A DNA stretch of 64,000 nucleotides, from assembly GCA_033063855.1 (NCBI GenBank), contig CP093829.1, forward strand, positions 23,281,537-23,345,536. Reading direction: 5' to 3'. A model generated the notes under the pieces. That model was not told where the DNA came from. It was given only the letters and a program-made list of their open reading frames with translations, and did no database searches. The position numbers were made by a program, and so were the translations under genes. Below are positions 35,390 to 48,700 of the stretch, in pieces (position 1 is the stretch's first letter; each line of letters begins with the position of its first letter). This DNA is from Smittia aterrima (taxonomy: Eukaryota; Arthropoda; Insecta; Diptera; Chironomidae).

Positions 35390-38300
35390 TCATTGGTCCA
35401 TCACTTCATGTTGCCCTTCATTCTTCTTCCAGCTCGTGTAGCTGACGATGGTTGGCGTCTTGTACGACGTAATGAGACCGTTATTCGGCTTGATATAAGA
35501 CGATGAGTAGAGCGAGTTGGCTGACGTGATGCAGTTTGGATCGATTGGAAATTTACCGACAATCCTCGACATCAACGTGGAGTCATTGCTTGAAATGTTT
35601 GTGATTTCGTCGCCGTTGTTGTTATTGAAGTTGCAGCTATGATTATTATTCATACCTCCATTCATCGAATGTTGACTGTTCTTCCTGTTCTTGATGGTTT
35701 CCTGAGCTGTTTGAGCGAGTTCCATCCAATGCTTCTTATTCTCTTGAACTCCATCCAGCAATGGTTTCAGATCTTTCGATAAGTCAGCAAAAGCCTGAGG
35801 GACAATTGAAGAAGAGAAATGTTTATTGGATTTCTATCGAAGCGAAAAAAAAGAAAAATAATCTCTCACCTCATAAATTGGTAAGCAAATCGAATCAATG
35901 AATCCGACTTGCATTGTTGGTAACTGATCTTCTTTCTCTCGGTTCATTATGTCAATGGGTGTGATGTTCAACTCATGACGTTCCATATCGCCTTGTTCGA
36001 AGAACTCTGAGCTGACAAGGTACGCGACACGCTTTTCAATTTCCCAAGGCTTCGTGATAGCCGAAAGGTCACACACTGTCATGCTCATCGCACGCAATAA
36101 CGAACGATTATCTTCATTCGTCCAATGGTCGTTTGACACTGTCGGTTTCACTAAGTTTAAAAATGGTCCTCGTTTTCTGTAATCAAATGATTTTTAGCTA
36201 AAGATTCGAAAGGGAATAAACTTAAATAGTCACCTAAAGTAAACAGCCAAGTCTGTCGATAAAATTGCATCCTCAAGCACTCGAATCACTCGACTGTAAT
36301 CTTCCGATGATAAATTCGAGAGAATTTGATTGCCCGGACTGTTGAGAATCATCAAGCATTGATCAAAGTGATGATGTTCCATCGTCGATGTCGAATAAAG
36401 CTGTGCGAGGGGCGACGATGCTCTGAGGGTAATTGAATCGTAAAATATTCTGCGCCAGATGCGACGAGAGAGAGAAATAAAAGCTTACTTGATTTGAAAC
36501 GAGTTATTGGTGCCACGATGATCCAAATCGTGACACAAACAGCCAATCACTAGAGCAAGGCACTCAATTTCTCCGAACACCTTCCACCACTGAGTCGATG
36601 TGAGTATCGCGAACATCATCTGAGCGACGTTGAACGCGTGACGCCAATTATGATAAGTCACATGTCGATAGTTCTTCTTAACGCTCAGGAGCCATCGACA
36701 AAGCATCTCGTAGTCAATGTGGAACCGTTCGACCAGGTCTAGATCAAGGAACATTCGCAGACATGCTTTAAGAGTGTCATCGTCATCTAAATTCAGATCG
36801 TCAAATGCGAAATCGTGGAGTTGGAAATATGCTGATGATGGAATTTTGAGTCGCTGGGAGGAGAGAGAGAGAAATGTTTCGACAATGTGACGCAGATCAT
36901 CATCATAAAAGCAGCAATAAAAGTTACCATTAAGCGAACAGCGTCATCTGTCGATGCCGATGCATGATAGCTTAGAACCTCGAGTGTCACACTCTGCTTT
37001 GCCATTGCAACAATTGCTTTCTCATACATGTGCGTGTTATGAATTCCCATTCCACAAAAGATTGCGAACGCTTCAACAAAGTTCTCATCGTTCTTGGTAA
37101 ACGCCTGAGATCAACAAGTCGTTAGGATAATGTTCGATGATTGACATGACAGGAGAAACTCACCAGATCATCAAATTTATTGATCAGCTGAATAACTCCG
37201 ATTATCTGACCCAACGAGTTCTTGATGGCCATGCAGAGAATGGATTTGTGCTTGAATGATGTGTTCTCATCGACACTCGGATCAAATCGTGGATCCTCAT
37301 AAGCATTTGGTATCGTTACAGTCTTTACGGAAAGAAGTCAATTGTTGTAAATGACCTGAGAGATTATCGTTAATGACCATTCGACTTACCTCACCGGTTG
37401 CAGCAACATGCCCCGTAATTCCGATGTTGATAGGGAAGCGCGATTCAAAGGGACTAGTTCGTGGCGCTTCGCCGTCTTCGTTGAGATCATCGTTAGCTTC
37501 AAAATCAAATACACGCGAAAAACTTCCTTTGGATGCTTCATGAACGAGCAGGATCTATTGAAAGAGGAAATAATTAGAAAATTGCGGTCAATTGGAGAGA
37601 GAACAACTCACCTGAACTCTTTGGCACTGAATTAAGCTTTGCATGTGTGTTAATATCCTTAAAACCATGTGTTCAATTGTACTTTGTTCCTCGAAAATCA
37701 TTCGTGCCAAATCCAAAAGCACCTGATTCCGTTTCACTTCTAGCTGAGATTTCTCGTAGAGCTGGGCGTTACGTAAGCCAATACCACAGAATTGAAGATA
37801 TGAGGCGAAGACCTATTGCCGAGATAAACAAAACTGAATTAATTGAGTGCGATTGCTGAGCTATAAATTCATGAAATTGTCTTTCGCATTTATCTGGGAA
37901 ATTGAACATTAGCTCACTTCACTTTATCTCTTTACAGACGTCAGAGGAATCACATGAATTCATGATACGAAAGTTATGTGCATTCTTCGCTCGCGTGTCC
38001 ATTCGGTCGTTTGTTGAAATGTATGTAAGTAATTTATTATTCTCTTGCGAGAGAGAGCTAAGCTCTGCTTCCTGTTTTACTTCCTCCAGTATTTGCGGAG
38101 GTTAAATATCAAGCTCGGATGTTTTAAGTTCATAGCATGAATAAAACATTTCATAAATGTAGAAGCGCTGAATCAAAAGACTCGAAGCGAAAGCTTTTTG
38201 GCATTTATATGCAAAATCTTTGAGTAAAGTCTCGGCCAATTTCAAAAGAAAAAGCTTTGATTGTGTCGGAATGAGAACTTGGCACTTTTAACGTCAATTT

Positions 38301-41300
38301 GAATTAAAACATTAAATTTCATGTCTCTCACTCGCTGTTTGTTGAACAAGTTTCGAAATGTTGTCTTTTATGTTTCAAATTGATTAAAATTCAAAAGTTT
38401 CATGAAGAGGCGTACATACATTACATCTCGTGACATATCCGAGCTTGTTGCTTCTCTTGAAACACTCAAACAAATTAGTTTCAGTTATCACTGAACTTTC
38501 AAATCGACCCTAGACATCATGAGAAGTTTTCTGTGGAAGCTCAGCTTAACGAAGACAGAAATAGAATTCCAACCAATTACCGAAAAATAATTTTAGAAGT
38601 ACTTTCCACAAAACAAGTTGAATGGAGTAAATTTCCGCAAGTAAACAAAACACGGATCAGTGGAAAAGTTTGTTGAAGAACCATTAGCAGCAAAAGTCTT
38701 CGAAAAAAACATTTAAAAAAAATCGCTCGCTCAGAATAAACTTCTCAACAATATTTAAGAGAATTCTGAAGAGTGGGGGTGGGAACGAGCGCTCTCCGCC
38801 AGAATATTTCGTTGAGGAGAAGCTGAACATGAGTGAAAGCGTCAGAGAAGATTTGTTGCTGTGTTGGAAGCGAGGGAAACCTCAGCTTGAAGGGATCTAA
38901 TTCGATACATGTTCTCAAGCTGTTGCTTCTTCAATCTCACGTCAGATAATCGATTGTATGAACACAGCTCGATTGGAAAATAATCCGTTAAGCTTTCAAC
39001 TGAACGGACATCAGCAATCGATTAGTGCTCTGCGGATTTTTGATTGATTGCTATTGAAAACTGCATTACAAGTAACTAAACAAACGCAATCAAAAACAGA
39101 TTTGCTTTGAAATTGGAAAACTCACCTTCTCGTCATTCGTTGTGAAGCATTGGTCTCCACCCAACTTGTTTATCACTTGCGCAACACCGATGACATCGCC
39201 TGAAGCATCTTTGATAGGCATGCAGAGGAGAGCTTTGGTTCTGTATCCAGTCTGTATATCAACCTCGCGATTAAATCGTCCGTCCTGGAATAATCAGAAA
39301 TAAAGTTGAATGCACTGACATTTGCAAGAGATTAATCGGAATCAACTTGTTATCCTCAAAACTTTTCCGTCTGACGACGAGAAACTTCTCCACATGAGAT
39401 TTTGAGGAAATCTTTTCATTGAATGTGATTAATGTTTCATTATATTCTTGAAAATAATTTTGCAACTCTGCGCACGATTCATCACAAAATTCTTTTGTGT
39501 ACGCGAAAGCTTCAACGAACGAAAGCTCTATTTGGCTTCAGCATCTTGGAGGCGAAAGACGATAACTGTCATGATTAATTATCTTCGTCGAGATGAGAAA
39601 AATGTCAGCTCAGCAGAACTTGAAGCTAATGTTTAATTAATAAATTCAACAAACAACGGGAAGTCTCGTGAATTTGAATTTTTGTTTTGGCAAAGCTAAA
39701 GCTAACTTGCAATGACGAACGAGACATCTCTCCCTTATTTGTCACACAGTTGCGAGACGAGGAAAGAGGCAAATTAAAATTTATTGTCTCACAATTCATT
39801 TTAATTAAGCTCGCAGTAGAAAGGCTGAACAAAGTTTTCTCATTTCGAAAGCGAGCTGCTTAATTATGCAGCGTAGCTTCGAATTGAATTAAGGCTTTTA
39901 AAATGCAATATTTCAAGCTTAATTGCCATTGCCCGGCTGCTACCAATGAGAACATTTTCGACTTCACTCGACATTTATTAGGAAATCAAAGCTTCTCACA
40001 AAAGAAAATGTTTCAATTGAGTGCAAACTGCTCTTCGCGAAGAAATTTTCCACTCGAGCTCTCTTGCCATTGTAAAACATTCAGTGTCATTAATCTTCTG
40101 GGAGCTCTTGGGTTTCCTCATACGAGAGGTTAATGTAAAGGGTTTTACGATGTGTGTACACCGAAGCTCAACTTATCAAAGCTTTCTCGGATGTAAATTT
40201 TCATCGCAAGAAGCGCAAGAGGGAACCTTTTAAAGGAGAAATTATCCGCTTTGCTCTTTCTTTTGATTTCTTCCGGTTAGTGAAGCTGAGCAGTAAAAAC
40301 TTTTGCACTTATGCGGTACAACTAAACAAAGGCGAGAGAAAAGCTTTCATGAAAAAGTTTCCTTTCTCAAGTGATCAATTTTTGCTCGAAATGAAGCTGA
40401 AGCTTTGAATACTCTCCCTCACACTTATCGCCCACTTCAAAATACGAAACTTTTAATGCTCGACTAGTTTGGATAGTAAATGCTAACCGGCAACTCAAAC
40501 TGTTACCGCAATTCCCAAATCCATTACCGTAATGCTCGTGCATCGTTTCAAAGCGAGTCAAGTTCAAGTTCGAACGGGAAAAGAAAAATGATTCACTAAG
40601 CACATCTCGAACAAAACTTTCAACAATACAAGAAAAGTTTTTCCTCCTCGGAATTGAAAACGAAATGATAAACATTTCTTTAAAGATTGTCTCAAGGTCA
40701 TCGACGGACTTTATCGCTTGCTTCGCATCCTTTAAACATGTTTCATCTCTTCAAGCCATTGAATTTTATGTGCGAGGACGAAAATAAAGTTTTAGTTAAC
40801 TTTGGAAAGATGCCAGTAAAGCATTTCATCGAAGAATCGGTCGCTCAAGCTTTCAAACTCCATATGCGATTATATTTTAACATTTTCGCTTATTTTTTCG
40901 ATTTGCGACATTGCAATTCCTGCCATAAATTATTCCGAGCTCGAGAGCGACTTCAATAGAAAGAAACGCTTTTTTACAATGCATGAGACCGGAAGGGAAA
41001 GGAGACGAAGATAAATGATGGAAGCTTGATTTTACTAAATCCTGTCGAACGTCATTTTTTATCGAATTTGTTCGCTTCATTCGACTATCAAGTCAATTGT
41101 GGTAACCCAGTGACATGTTTGCTGAATCCATGGTCTGTCCATTCAGCCTTCGAACATGAAGCTTAGCAAGAGAAATGACTAGCGATGTGTCATTAAGTTG
41201 TTACATGTAAAAACATTTCTAGGAAATAAATCGACGTACGGATGTAAAAACGATTGAGTTTCATTATTAAATTGACAGGATTTTCCATCTCATGGTCAAA

Positions 41301-44300
41301 CATCATTCCGGGAGTCAAATAAATTGACTTCAGCTGTTACCAATTTTTGCCCCATCATCATCGTCACTGTTACATAAAACTTTTCAGGTTGCTAAACCCT
41401 CGCAGACCTTCCGGGTGATGTGAATAAAAAAAACTTTATTTGCTTCGGACGCTTTCAAAAAGAAAATTGTTCGAGGAAATTGAATTCTAAAAGCACAACA
41501 GAACAAACGAAACGAACAACAAGATAATCCCATAAAATTTTAATGTCCAAAGAGAATCGGATTACAAAATTAAGTGGAGTAGAGTGGCGAGTGAAAACGA
41601 AGGGTTTCAACATAAATAGAATGTTTAATGACAATGCAGCAATGAGAATTCCTCGAATGAACTCAGGAGATTCTCAATTTAATCCTCAATTTCATGTTCG
41701 TTCCGTTTGATGCTTCAGAGAGCTTTTGTACTGAATTCTCATAAGTCGATTAAATCTCGAAATCTCCTCAACAATAAACAATTGATGTTGACTCAAATCC
41801 CATCATTGATTCCATAAATAAGAGTTTTCCGATCAGCAGTTCAACTGATTTGTCGGATTTTCCTTTACACCAATCAATCAATTCGAGAGAGACGAACTTA
41901 TTGACGATGACGAGTTATTTCAGCGCAGCCTTGACTCTCAACAGTCATCATGAATATTTCAGCGCTTTGACAAAAAAAAATTGATTTTGGTGGAATTCCT
42001 CGTTGAGAGTTTATTGGAAATTGATTTCGTGGGTTTGACTCTTCTCCGTGATATAACTCACCTGGTATGCATCCGGAATATTTACAGGTTCACCGCTCTC
42101 TGCTACATATCCGGCTATGCCCGTGCCCCAAGCTACACGAACTTCCTCCCTCAGATCCATCTCGGCCATTGTGCTTCGGGGACAGACATCAAAAAGTTTC
42201 GATACGAGACATCTGAAATGATGGAACATTAAAAGAAGATTAAACTGTGTTTGGACTTTTTTTTTTGTTTAAAGTTCACAACCGAAAGCGACTCTTAAAT
42301 AATTTCTCGAGTAATTTATCTCCGTAATGATATTTTAAACCAAAGTGTCTGCGACTTTTAACGAAGTGCTTAGGAGGAGTTGAATTTACATTCCGACTTT
42401 ATCGCCGCAAATGATTTATGGCGCAGTTAGTGAAATGTAACTTTAGATGCAAAAGTGAAAACTCATTGTGAATTTTAATTCGCTAATGGCGTGAAGTGCA
42501 AGCAGCTTGAGCTAGTTATCCTTGAGCGTGACTTCACACGAGTGGATCTTGAGTGCAATCGTTAAATTTCATGACATCGTCGAGCGCTTCCCTTTAATAT
42601 CCAACCTTGGAAATGGAGAGAGCTTTTCGTTTGACCTCACGACTCATGTGAATCGCTTAATTTGAACCTTTTCATGATTTATTGAGCAGAACTCGTCGTC
42701 CGAAAACTTTCTATTAACTTGTCTAATGATATCAACATCAAGCTTTTGGTGTATCAACATTTTTTGTTTTCGGCGACATCAAGATAAATTAGAGAGCTTT
42801 GTTATCTCTCGCGGTGGAGTCAGAGTTTCTCTCGCTTCGTATCGTTTCATCGAACAACGTGCGATGCAAACTTTCCTCTTGCTGCGTATTGTTTTACTCT
42901 GCCAAATTAACAAGAGAAATAATGATGACATCTCAGTGATTAATGCTTGCAAGATAAACTTGATGGAGGAGGAAAATCTGGCAGCGAACAGCGTGTTCGA
43001 ATTTCCACTCGGCTGGCTCTCGTGGCTTAAGTCGACTCTTATTCTATCTCCTCATACATGATCCATACAGTTTAGTGACGAAGGATGATTTGTCAAGCTA
43101 CGCATGGAGCTCTCTCGGAAAGTCTCGACACGATTGAGAACAAATTGGAGTCATTTCAGACGAGCTTGGATTATGATTCGCACTCATGCTGCATAATTTA
43201 AACTGATTTGTCAAAGGCTTTTTGCCGCTCGACGTGCTTGAATAAACACTTCGCTCTTTGATACATCCGATCGACCATGCAAATCATTTGAAATTTATTT
43301 GCGGAGAGCAAACATCTCTCGGGTGTTTACTCAAAATTCTGCTATTGTTTCATTGTCGATTTGCTCTTTTTGCGCTTCGCCGATTGCCTTGAGCGTCCAA
43401 ACATTTCCCTCATTTCGCACCGAAGATTAAAAGATAAAAGAACATTGAGATCGTCTAAAGTAAACGATATTGAGTTTCCTGAAGCAAAATTCGCTGTGTC
43501 TTGTTTTCATCGCAAAAAGGTTTTGAATTAATTATGAAAGAGAAGAAGCTTTTTCTTCGTTTAATTTTGCGTCGCAATCGAATTTTATTTATTGAGTGGC
43601 AAACATTTCAAATAATCCCCAAGAAATTCCTTTGAACATTTCTAATCGAAAACTAGCGATGCGATTCATCAACACTATCCCTCCCACGTTTCCTTCGTTC
43701 GCTTGTTATTTCTCTTAAATGAGAAACGAATTTGCATCTAAAGAATTCATGAGAAATATGAAATATCTTTCAAGTGATAAACATGTTTCGACTCGTATCG
43801 GAGATCTAAAGAGTCGGAGGAACATCATAAGTTCATGCAGCGTATGACTTCGAGTTCGTAGTTGAAAAAGCGCATAAATATGAGAATGACTCATAAATTT
43901 CTTGCATCGAAGAGACTCATCAAGTGAACATAATTTTTATGACAAGCATCAAATGCTAAAAATAGAAACAGAATGCGACGGACATGAGAGGCATTCATAA
44001 TAGTTGCGAGCAATAAAGAAATGAGCTGCGTATATCCCAAGGCGGCGAAAGCATGCACAGAATCATTATTCATCATTCGAGAATACTACGACGAGAGGCC
44101 GGAAGATAAAAATGAAATTGTCAACATGAATATGAGTGCGATAAAACAACTGAAACTTTTGGCTGAGAGGCGCATTGCGAAATAAAGCAAAGCTTCCTGC
44201 GGAATAGATCATAAATGTATCTAGCGGGAGAGAGTGTGCAGGGCTCCGTTATACTCGAGAACTGTTCATCGTAAAAATGAAAATTAATTTCACTTTGCGC

Positions 44301-45738
44301 TTCATAAATTCACTTGAGACTGCGAAGTTATGAGCGAGACTTCAAGAGAAAAGCTTCGCGACAGAAGTGAAGCTCACGAATTCTTCGTCGCTTGAAAGGT
44401 CATTGAAAATAAAACTTTTTAAAACTCTCAAGCTTCAACTTGGAAGCGACAAAAGTTTGCTCAAAAATAAAACTTTTTTGGAAAAGCTTCCGCGGACGAT
44501 TAAGCTCAAAGTATTAGCCAATTTAATTAATTAATTTCACCCCACGACTGAATAAACAAACAGCCATAATTCAATTTCATTCTTTTTCCAAAGAAGAGTC
44601 TCGTGATGGAAACAAGGAAAGAAGAAGGAAAAATATTTAATGAGCATCATGTTTCAGCGATAAATGAAAGAAGAAAGAAAGGAAGAAAAGTTTCGCATCG
44701 ACCATTGAACAATAACGAAGCGCATTAGAAGCTCAAGTCAGCTGAGCATAATTGATTGAAATTTTCAATTAACAGAACATCCGTTTCAAGCATTTATCTC
44801 TTCGAGAAAGATTATGTAATCGTTAAGTGGAGCTTACTTTTTCGGTCCATCACCAGCGGATGTGTTGCTTATTCTTCCTTGCACGAGGAACAGCGAACCG
44901 CGGTCAGCGTTGAGAAGAATCGAAACGTTCTGAAGGATTTTATGACAAAGCGACTTGACGTCTAGCTCATTGCAAATGTCCTTGACCTGTAACAAACATA
45001 AAACACAATCATGATGAGAGAGAGTACTTTTAGGAGATTAAAAGCAAAAGCTGTCGCTCTAATTACCAGCTCGAAGATCATCTCCTTCTCGTCCAAATGC
45101 TTCAGTTCATTGCGCGACCGTCTCTGCGTTCTGTTAATACTACTTGATGTGCCGTTTTGGTTTTGTACGGATCCACTCATGGAATCGTTTTGTGAATTGA
45201 TACTAAGGAAGGTTGGTGTACCGTCGATTGTGTTGACAATCGGCTTCAATAATCCGCCTCGCTCAAACTCCGAAGCTGAGATTTTTCTACGTGATGGATC
45301 GGATTTTGGATTGAAAATATGTTTAGCAAACTTTTTTTTTCGTGTGTTTCCAATTAATCTCAATTTACCTGACTGGTGTGGTTGCTCCTGAGCCGCTACG
45401 AGATGAACATTGCTGTTGACTCACATGCGTCGGCGACGAGACGAGCATCATCATGTCATTGCCCGCAATGTTTGAAGGCGAAGCATGAGCGACTAACCAA
45501 GAGTCCACGACATTCCTTGAAGCCTTTCTCATAAAATAATTTTGGGCAAACTCTTGATTCTCGTCAAGCCACGACTCCATGCGCGCATATTCTGCATCGT
45601 AGTGATTCTGATGATGGTTTGAGCTCAGCTGGAGGGCATGAGGCACGCCTGACCGATTGTTTTCGAGCCCCAAATTATTGCCCCCCTCCGCAGCGGGCAT
45701 TCTCGTTTGGGGCTCTTCTATACTTCGTAGATGCAGTC
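35390..45738 (-). CDS. Pde11: dual 3',5'-cyclic nucleotide phosphodiesterase Pde11
   Basis: Hydrolyses cAMP and cGMP. I read 13 coding exons on the minus strand: 45738-45369, 45286-45067, 44986-44838, 42212-42062, 39284-39126, 37812-37612, 37554-37390, 37322-37164, 37104-36928, 36853-36489, 36422-36234, 36176-35870 and 35794-35390. All junctions keep frame, giving 992 residues from the ATG at 45698-45700. The N-terminus has the PDE11-type helix YARMESWLDENQEFAQNYF; GAF-A and GAF-B follow, each with its IPxAYxD/G-RF signature; the catalytic domain carries HNWRH at 639-643, HDLDH at 679-683, EHHHFD and CDLSAITKPWE, so metal sites are intact. The tail is Asn-rich and ends EVMDQ. Exon 1 as read has an acceptor (CTTCCAG) and stays open above the ATG, so an upstream coding or untranslated exon is likely. 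Large introns lie in the GAF-A half. Confidence 0.93.
37813..39125 (-). other. Pde11 intron 5, no gene seen
   Basis: A 1.3-kb intron between GAF-A and GAF-B coding exons. Short plus-strand open frames here carry no recognisable protein. Confidence 0.6.
39285..42061 (-). other. Pde11 intron 4, no gene seen
   Basis: A 2.8-kb intron splitting the GAF-A domain. Many open frames of 60-100 codons on both strands lack ATG starts, domain features or splice partners; no nested gene was supported. Confidence 0.6.
42213..44837 (-). other. Pde11 intron 3, no gene seen
   Basis: A 2.6-kb intron inside GAF-A. A 111-codon plus-strand frame at 42726-43061 has no recognised domain and is probably chance. Confidence 0.6.
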
Positions 45739-48700
45739 CTGGAAGAAAGGAGACTAAATGTTAATTTAAAACCACTCTTCATAATCAATCATTGTTTCCA
45801 TCTTGTGCGGAGAAGAATCAGTCACAACCTACCTGGTTTTTTATTTTTCTTGAAACGACAAGATGTGCTGAAATGACACATACTTTGGCCCATTTAGGAG
45901 AGCATTTTACGCTTTGAACCGGGTCTTATACGATAAAATTCCTCGATCGGTTATCACAAACGCATTTCTCCATTCGCGACAGTTTCTTTTCATTGATGAG
46001 AGCGATATTTCCCTTACTTGGGTTGTTTAATTCTTTATCTCACGACGGACGATGTTGATGGTGACAGCTAGCGAAGACATAAATAATATTTAGGAGACAG
46101 CTTCGACTCGATTGAGAGCGCTCTAAATGAACCTTTTAAATGCACCATTTAGTTTAAGTGTCTTCATTAAATTATGAACGACAATGAACAAAGCTGGGCA
46201 CACGAATGTTAAATTGCGATAAAACGGTCAATTTACGTAATGGAATGCTTGAGCTGGAGCTGTTGCTTTGTCGACAATGACAGAGTCGAATTCTATTGTG
46301 ATAAACTGTCAATGATAGTTTATTATTGAGCTACGGTTTACCGTCGCCATAAATTTCGTTCGCGATACTGTTCCAATGCCATTAGAGTCATTCTCTCACC
46401 TCGCTTCTGTAATTTATTAAACTGGATCGAGAAGTTCCACGAAAATGGAAATTTATTGACTCGTATTGGTCGGTGAGTTATTAATCGGACATTGCGTCGC
46501 AAATATTTAAGGAAACAATGTGCAAACTGTTGATTAACCTTCGGAGAGGTTTCCAACAATGATTACGATGTAGGAATATTATGAAACTATCGTGGTTTGC
46601 ACAAGCAGAAGCTGAAGTCAGTCAATCGAGGAATTTTATTGGCATCAAGCATCACGAGAATCTCAAACTTTTCGCAATCAAATTTTCCGTTTCAACGAGA
46701 AGATTCAATAACGATTGATGAGTTTGTGTAAACAATTCGCATAAAATTTATATTTTCTCTCTCTCATCAATATTCTGCGAATGCTTCGATATTTTTTTAT
46801 CGGCTTCAACTCCGCGAAAAGCAATCCTCACCATGTGCTTGCGAAATCCAAACAAACCCAGAAATCAAGCCACGAATTTTGTTTATGTTACTCATGATTT
46901 ATGAATCAATTGTCAATTCAATGGAATCTCGCGAAAACCGATCAAATTTCCTAAATATTAACATTACGACAAATTTTTGAGGTTTACGCGATGTAGCGTT
47001 ATCTGCGATCAAAACTCATCGTCTCGTGACATGGAAACAAGAAAATTGTGCCATGAAAATCGTTGAAGCGAAATTTATCTCTCCGTCACCTTGAAGAGAG
47101 AAAAATTTCCGAAAATTCCTTAAACTTTAATTTATTTGTGTCTCTTCATTCTCGCGTCTCGCTAAATTTACCACGAAACCGTTGGCAGATCTCGCTGACG
47201 TAAATTTACGTAAATTAAATTTTATTTACAATTAATTGGTCCCGTAATGAAGCGTAATGAATGTTGTAACAGGCTCAGAACCTTTTTCTCTCTTGTGGTG
47301 AGGTTCAAGGTTCGCCTTCGTGGCAATGTTTGCAATTAAAAATTATTTATGGAGACCACGGTACATGCAAATTGAAAAATGTACCCGAGCAGCATTCATT
47401 AAAACGACATCACTTTGACAACAATTGTTCCTCGTTTTGAAAGCTCTCTTGAAATTCAAGCGAAGGCGTTTGACAAAGTTTCCGTTTCATCAACAAAACT
47501 ATTGAGTTGGATAGCTCAACAGAAAAATAACGAAACAATTCAATTAATGAAATTTGCTTTGTTTGGTTTCATCAGCGACAGATTGGAGCGTGGGTTTACT
47601 CAAGTGTAGAGTTGAGCTTATGTCGCAAAATTATTGATTTCAATTTTTATTTTCTTTCAATTCCGATGCGACACCACAAATTCTCTTTTTTATTTTTCCG
47701 TTCAACGAGAGGAGACGGACGTGTTTTAATTAAACAATAGCAGGAGAAGAAATAGAATTGATTGCAGACAAGGCGAAAGAAAGAAGCTCGAAGCCGTAAA
47801 ACGAACGAAGCCTAGAAACTTATATTCGCCAAATAAAGTCAGAAAGAGAAACGCGGCGGCTTTTCAACCGAATTTAGTCAGCACAAGCGAGAGATTCATC
47901 GAGTGGCGGCGACAAACAAATTTCCGATTAAGGAACAATAAACTCTGAGGCGAGCGATGCGGACGGTTAGTGTGTTAAACACGATCAATTGGGCGTCAAA
48001 GCTTTTTTTTCTTCTCTTCTCTTGAATCGACCTCCTACGTCTCGAAACATTTTGAGAAAGGCGACAGGAAGCGAATGATGAGTTTTCGTATTTCGCTCTT
48101 TATTGGTTAGCGATGTCACAAGAGAAAGGAGAAATATGATTTCATCTTCCCCCGAAGGGAGAACTTCTTCCATCACTCGTAGGAAGAAGATTTGTTGATG
48201 ATGTCTGGTGGTGAATGATGTAGCCAATAAATTTTAATCATTTATCGTGACATGACGTAAACAACGTTCAATTTCCTCCTCATGTCTGTTTGATTATGAA
48301 TACATTTTGGGAAATCAAAAAGTCTCGGGAGGTTCAAAACCTTTACTGGATTTCTAATTAGAAATATGACATTAACAAGAAGTAAACTTAATCCTATCAG
48401 AGAGTTCATATCATGACTTGCTATTAATAGTTCAGAAGAAGAAAAGAAAATTTAGGACCAAACTATGGCAATGACCAAGAAGAAAAAAAAATTGTCGGTT
48501 TAGGTTTAATAAATCTCATTTTAGTTCATTTGTCGTTAATATAAAATTCCATTGTTTCTGACAGCTTCGAGGCATTTCTTGAGCTTTCTACGATGATAGA
48601 TCAAGGAGCGAAGGACATTTTGATTAATCACATGTAATCACGAAAGGAGTTCAACGATCTGCATTTGCGTGTCGAGTCTTCTTCCTCACTTCTCGGTTTC

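Noticed and set aside
37390..37395. alternative Pde11 splice donor at 37395/37394 (GTGAG)
   Set aside because: Using it would break the frame with the next exon; the GTAAGT donor at 37389 keeps phase 0 and restores GAF-B length.
42726..43061. possible nested gene in Pde11 intron 3 (111 codons, plus strand)
   Set aside because: Sequence looks random, has no family match, and no promoter or splice signals support it.
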